The notes beneath the pieces were generated by a model. That model was not told the DNA's origin. It ran no database searches and saw only the letters and a program-made list of their open reading frames with translations. Positions 61,425 to 64,000 of a stretch of DNA of 64,000 bases are shown piece after piece. This stretch comes from Croceicoccus hydrothermalis (GTDB lineage Bacteria; Pseudomonadota; Alphaproteobacteria; Sphingomonadales; Sphingomonadaceae), in NCBI RefSeq assembly GCF_022378335.1, contig NZ_JAIQCI010000003.1:310001-374000 (forward strand), written 5' to 3'. The position numbers and the translations under genes are program-made. Each line of letters opens with the position of its first letter. Within the stretch, counting starts at the first letter, position 1.

Positions 61425-63239
61425 ATGTTGATGCACACCCACGAAGCCCGCCTCTCCGCCCTGCGCGAGGAATTGAAACGCCGCGATCTCGACGGCTTCG
61501 TCGTGCCGATCAGCGATGAGCACATGAGCGAATATGTCGGCGATTATGCCCAGCGGCTCGCTTGGCTCACCGGGTTCGGCGGAAGCGCGGGCAGCGCCAT
61601 CGTGCTGCGCGACAAGGCCGCGATGTTCGTTGACGGGCGCTATACGCTCCAGGTGCGCGAACAGGTCGATGGCAAGTTCTGGGACTATGAAAACGTGCCG
61701 GCGACCAGCCACGGGCAATGGCTGGCGAAGAATGTCGCGAAGGGTGCGCGCATCGGCTTCGATCCCTGGCTGCATGCGCGCGGCTGGGTTGTCGATACGC
61801 AAAAGGCTCTGGAGACGGTCGGCGCCGAGCTCGTCCCGCTCGACAGCAATCCGATCGACGCGGTGTGGCAGGACCGGCCCGAACCGTCCCCGGCCAAGGC
61901 ACAGCCCTACGCCAACGACCTTGCCGGCGAGACCAGCGCGAACAAGCGCGAGGCCGTCGCCCGCTGGCTGAAGGAAAACCGCTGCGATGCCGCGGTGATC
62001 GGCGCGCTCGATTCCATTGCATGGCTGCTCAACATACGCGGCGCGGATGTCAGCCACACGCCGGTCGCGCTGTCCTATGTCATCGTCGCCGACGACGGGA
62101 CCGCGCAATGGTTCGTCGCGCCCGAAAAGGTCGATGGTGACCTGCGCGAACATCTCGGCAATCAGGTCACGCTGCGCGGCCGCGACGAGATCGAGGCCGG
62201 GCTCAACGAGCTTGGCGGCAAGCGTGTCGCGGTCGATCCCGACAGCGGGGTCGCGGCAATTTATGACGTGCTGGAGATTGCCGGCGCCACGCCCGTCACG
62301 CTCACCGATCCGATCATGCTGCCCAAGGCGATCAAGAACGCCGCCGAGGTGAAGGGCCACCGCGAGGCGCAGGCCCGCGATACGCGGGCGGTGTCCCGCT
62401 TCCTCAAATGGCTCGACGAAGAGGCGCCAAAGGGCGACATCGACGAGCTTGCCGCGGTGGACAGGCTCTATAACGAACGCGCGCAGAGCGGCGACCTGCG
62501 CGATACCAGCTTCGACACCATATCGGGCGCCGGGCCGAACGGCGCCAGCCCGCATTACCGCGTGAATGCGGAGAGCAACCGCAAGCTGGAGCCGAACAGC
62601 GTCTATCTCGTCGACAGCGGCGGGCAATATCCGGGCGGCACCACCGACATCACCCGCACCATCTGGGTCGGGCCGGACGCCCCGCATGAGGAGGTGCGCG
62701 ACCGTTTCACCCGCGTGCTGAAAGGGCATATCGCCATCGACACCGCGCTGTTTCCGCAAGGCACCACGGGCGGCCAGCTCGACGGGTTCGCGCGGCAATA
62801 TCTGTGGCAGGCGGGCGTCGATTACGCGCATGGCACCGGCCACGGCGTCGGCAGCTATCTCGGCGTGCACGAAGGGCCGCAGCGCATTGCAAAGCCCGGC
62901 GGCGGGCAGGCCGGCACGGCGCAGGAACTGCATGCCGGCATGATCCTCTCGAACGAGCCGGGCTATTACAAGGCGGGCGAATACGGCATCCGGATCGAGA
63001 ACCTGATCCTGACGGTGAAAAAGGACGTGCCCGGCGCCGAACTCGACGTGTTGGGGTTCGAGACGCTGACCTTCGTGCCGATCGACCGGCGGCTCATAGA
63101 TGTCGCCATGCTGACCGAGGCGGAGCGGCAATGGGTGGACGATTACCATGCCCGCACGCTGGAAATCGCGAAATCGGTGATGGACGATGCGGGCGATCTG
63201 GCTTGGGTCGCGGCGCAATGCGCGCCTCTGGAGGGGTGA
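61425..63239 (+). CDS. Aminopeptidase P family (Xaa-Pro) peptidase
   Basis: The product is 604 residues (start 61425, or 61431 if the second ATG is used). It is the long form: two creatinase-like N-terminal domains (residues about 10-310) and the M24 catalytic domain. The dinuclear metal ligands are the Asp residues of YLVDSGGQYPGGTTDITRT, the His of GTGHGVGSYLGVHEG, Glu in NEPGYYK and Glu in GIRIENLILTV. It removes N-terminal residues before proline. It lies divergent to the S9 peptidase, a peptide-degradation pair. Confidence 0.95.
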   Translation: MLMHTHEARLSALREELKRRDLDGFVVPISDEHMSEYVGDYAQRLAWLTGFGGSAGSAIVLRDKAAMFVDGRYTLQVREQVDGKFWDYENVPATSHGQWLAKNVAKGARIGFDPWLHARGWVVDTQKALETVGAELVPLDSNPIDAVWQDRPEPSPAKAQPYANDLAGETSANKREAVARWLKENRCDAAVIGALDSIAWLLNIRGADVSHTPVALSYVIVADDGTAQWFVAPEKVDGDLREHLGNQVTLRGRDEIEAGLNELGGKRVAVDPDSGVAAIYDVLEIAGATPVTLTDPIMLPKAIKNAAEVKGHREAQARDTRAVSRFLKWLDEEAPKGDIDELAAVDRLYNERAQSGDLRDTSFDTISGAGPNGASPHYRVNAESNRKLEPNSVYLVDSGGQYPGGTTDITRTIWVGPDAPHEEVRDRFTRVLKGHIAIDTALFPQGTTGGQLDGFARQYLWQAGVDYAHGTGHGVGSYLGVHEGPQRIAKPGGGQAGTAQELHAGMILSNEPGYYKAGEYGIRIENLILTVKKDVPGAELDVLGFETLTFVPIDRRLIDVAMLTEAERQWVDDYHARTLEIAKSVMDDAGDLAWVAAQCAPLEG

Positions 63240-63461
63240 CCGGGCGACGGTCCTTGCGCGCAGATGAACGCGGGCCGGCCCCTGATACCCGTTGCGACAA
63301 TTCTTACCGCTTCTGGCATAATCCTGCGACAGGCGGGCCGCTATAAGGGTTTCACGAAGTCGCGGACGGCGCATCATTCGGGTTTTCCCCTGATGTCCCC
63401 TCCCCCAAGGCCCGATGCGCTGGCCGCGGCTTCACCCTTTTTGCAAGTGGATGGACCGACC

Positions 63462-63995
63462 ATGAAAAAGACCGTTCTTGCCGCGGGTATCGCCGTCATC
63501 GGCCTTGGCACCGTGGCCGTCGCCGCCCCCGATATCGCCCGCGCCGCGCCGCAGGACCGCGACCGTCCCGCGATGGAACCCATGACGCTCGCCACGGCGG
63601 AGGCGCGTGCGCTCGCCCTGTTCGACCGGATGGACCGCAATGGCGACGGCACGATCGACGCCGCCGACCGGCAGGCCCGCCAGGACGCCATGTTCGACCG
63701 GCTCGACACCGACAATGACGGGCAGATCAGCCGCACCGAATTCGCCGCACGCGGCCAGCGCGAAGAGCGCGGACCGATGGCGCATCGCGGCGCCGGCAGG
63801 GGTCTGGGCATGATGAAAATGGCCGATGCCGATGGCGACGATGCGATCACCCGCGCCGAAATGCGCGCCGCGGCAAAGAGCCATTTCACCCGCATGGATG
63901 CGAATGGCGACGGCACCGTCACCGCAGCGGAGCGAAAGGCCGCCCGTGACGCGATGCGCGCCATGCACCGGCAGCGGAGCGGCGATGCAGGCTGA
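63462..63995 (+). CDS. Exported EF-hand calcium-binding protein
   Basis: The product is 177 residues from the ATG at 63462; an upstream ATG at 63264 gives non-protein-like sequence. A signal peptide (MKKTVLAAGIAVIGLGTVAV then AAPDIARA) predicts periplasmic location. Four EF-hand loops follow: DRNGDGTIDAAD, DTDNDGQISRTE, DADGDDAITRAE and DANGDGTVTAAE. The third has Asp instead of Gly at loop position 6. A Gly/His/Met linker (GPMAHRGAGRG) separates the pairs. It may buffer or sense Ca2+ in the envelope. Confidence 0.9.
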   Translation: MKKTVLAAGIAVIGLGTVAVAAPDIARAAPQDRDRPAMEPMTLATAEARALALFDRMDRNGDGTIDAADRQARQDAMFDRLDTDNDGQISRTEFAARGQREERGPMAHRGAGRGLGMMKMADADGDDAITRAEMRAAAKSHFTRMDANGDGTVTAAERKAARDAMRAMHRQRSGDAG

Positions 63996-64000
63996 CGCAA

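Overview
The window is 64 kb of a GC-rich alphaproteobacterial chromosome. It carries a dense set of housekeeping genes and shows no integrase, transposase, phage gene or CRISPR array. Gene content and protein wording (separate cytochrome b and c1, GlnD, a CIRCE-controlled groESL, a heme oxygenase-bacteriophytochrome pair with an HWE kinase, a bacterial CDC48 ATPase, a PagL-like outer-membrane deacylase) fit the Sphingomonadales, probably Sphingomonadaceae or Erythrobacteraceae. The genus cannot be fixed from the sequence alone.

Layout. 1-2.6 kb (minus): an N-oxygenase-like YqcI/YcgG protein, a DUF1989 protein and the start of a TonB-dependent receptor that runs off the left edge. 2.7-7.7 kb (minus): the bc1 complex (petABC), then lgt with a MidA/NDUFAF7-type methyltransferase. 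7.9-12.8 kb: glnD (plus), gltX and two small genes (minus). 12.9-21.5 kb (minus): rpoB and rpoC. 21.9-27 kb: a membrane protein, rplJ-rplL, a glutathione transferase, PagL and a MATE exporter. 27-33.4 kb (plus): CIRCE, groES, groEL, a host-attachment-type protein, heme oxygenase, a bacteriophytochrome hybrid kinase and a secreted LRAT-like protein. 33.4-37.1 kb (minus): a CitE-like lyase, agmatine deiminase and an M28 peptidase. 37.2-40.3 kb (plus): a lipoprotein, a candidate small RNA and CDC48. 40.4-45.8 kb (minus): an MscS-like channel, a CHASE3-HWE kinase and polA. 46-50.3 kb: a very acidic lipoprotein (plus), then gluconokinase, a class A beta-lactamase-like protein and an M1 aminopeptidase (minus). 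50.4-56.3 kb: tRNA-Thr, a GNAT protein, YggS, a ThiE-like protein, ftsK, an Lrp regulator and alanine dehydrogenase. 56.4-64 kb: a 7TM diguanylate cyclase, a thioesterase, a DUF2939 protein, an S9 peptidase, an aminopeptidase P and an EF-hand protein.

Three groups look like functional units beyond housekeeping. First, the left-edge cassette pairs two families tied to arginine or guanidine N-oxygenation with an outer-membrane receptor. Second, the light-sensing run makes its own biliverdin, uses it in a phytochrome kinase fused to a receiver domain, and is translationally coupled to a secreted LRAT-like protein. Third, polA, an HWE kinase and a mechanosensitive channel lie in series. Many junctions overlap by 1-8 bases, and several starts are TTG or GTG with a good ribosome binding site, so these starts are set from context.
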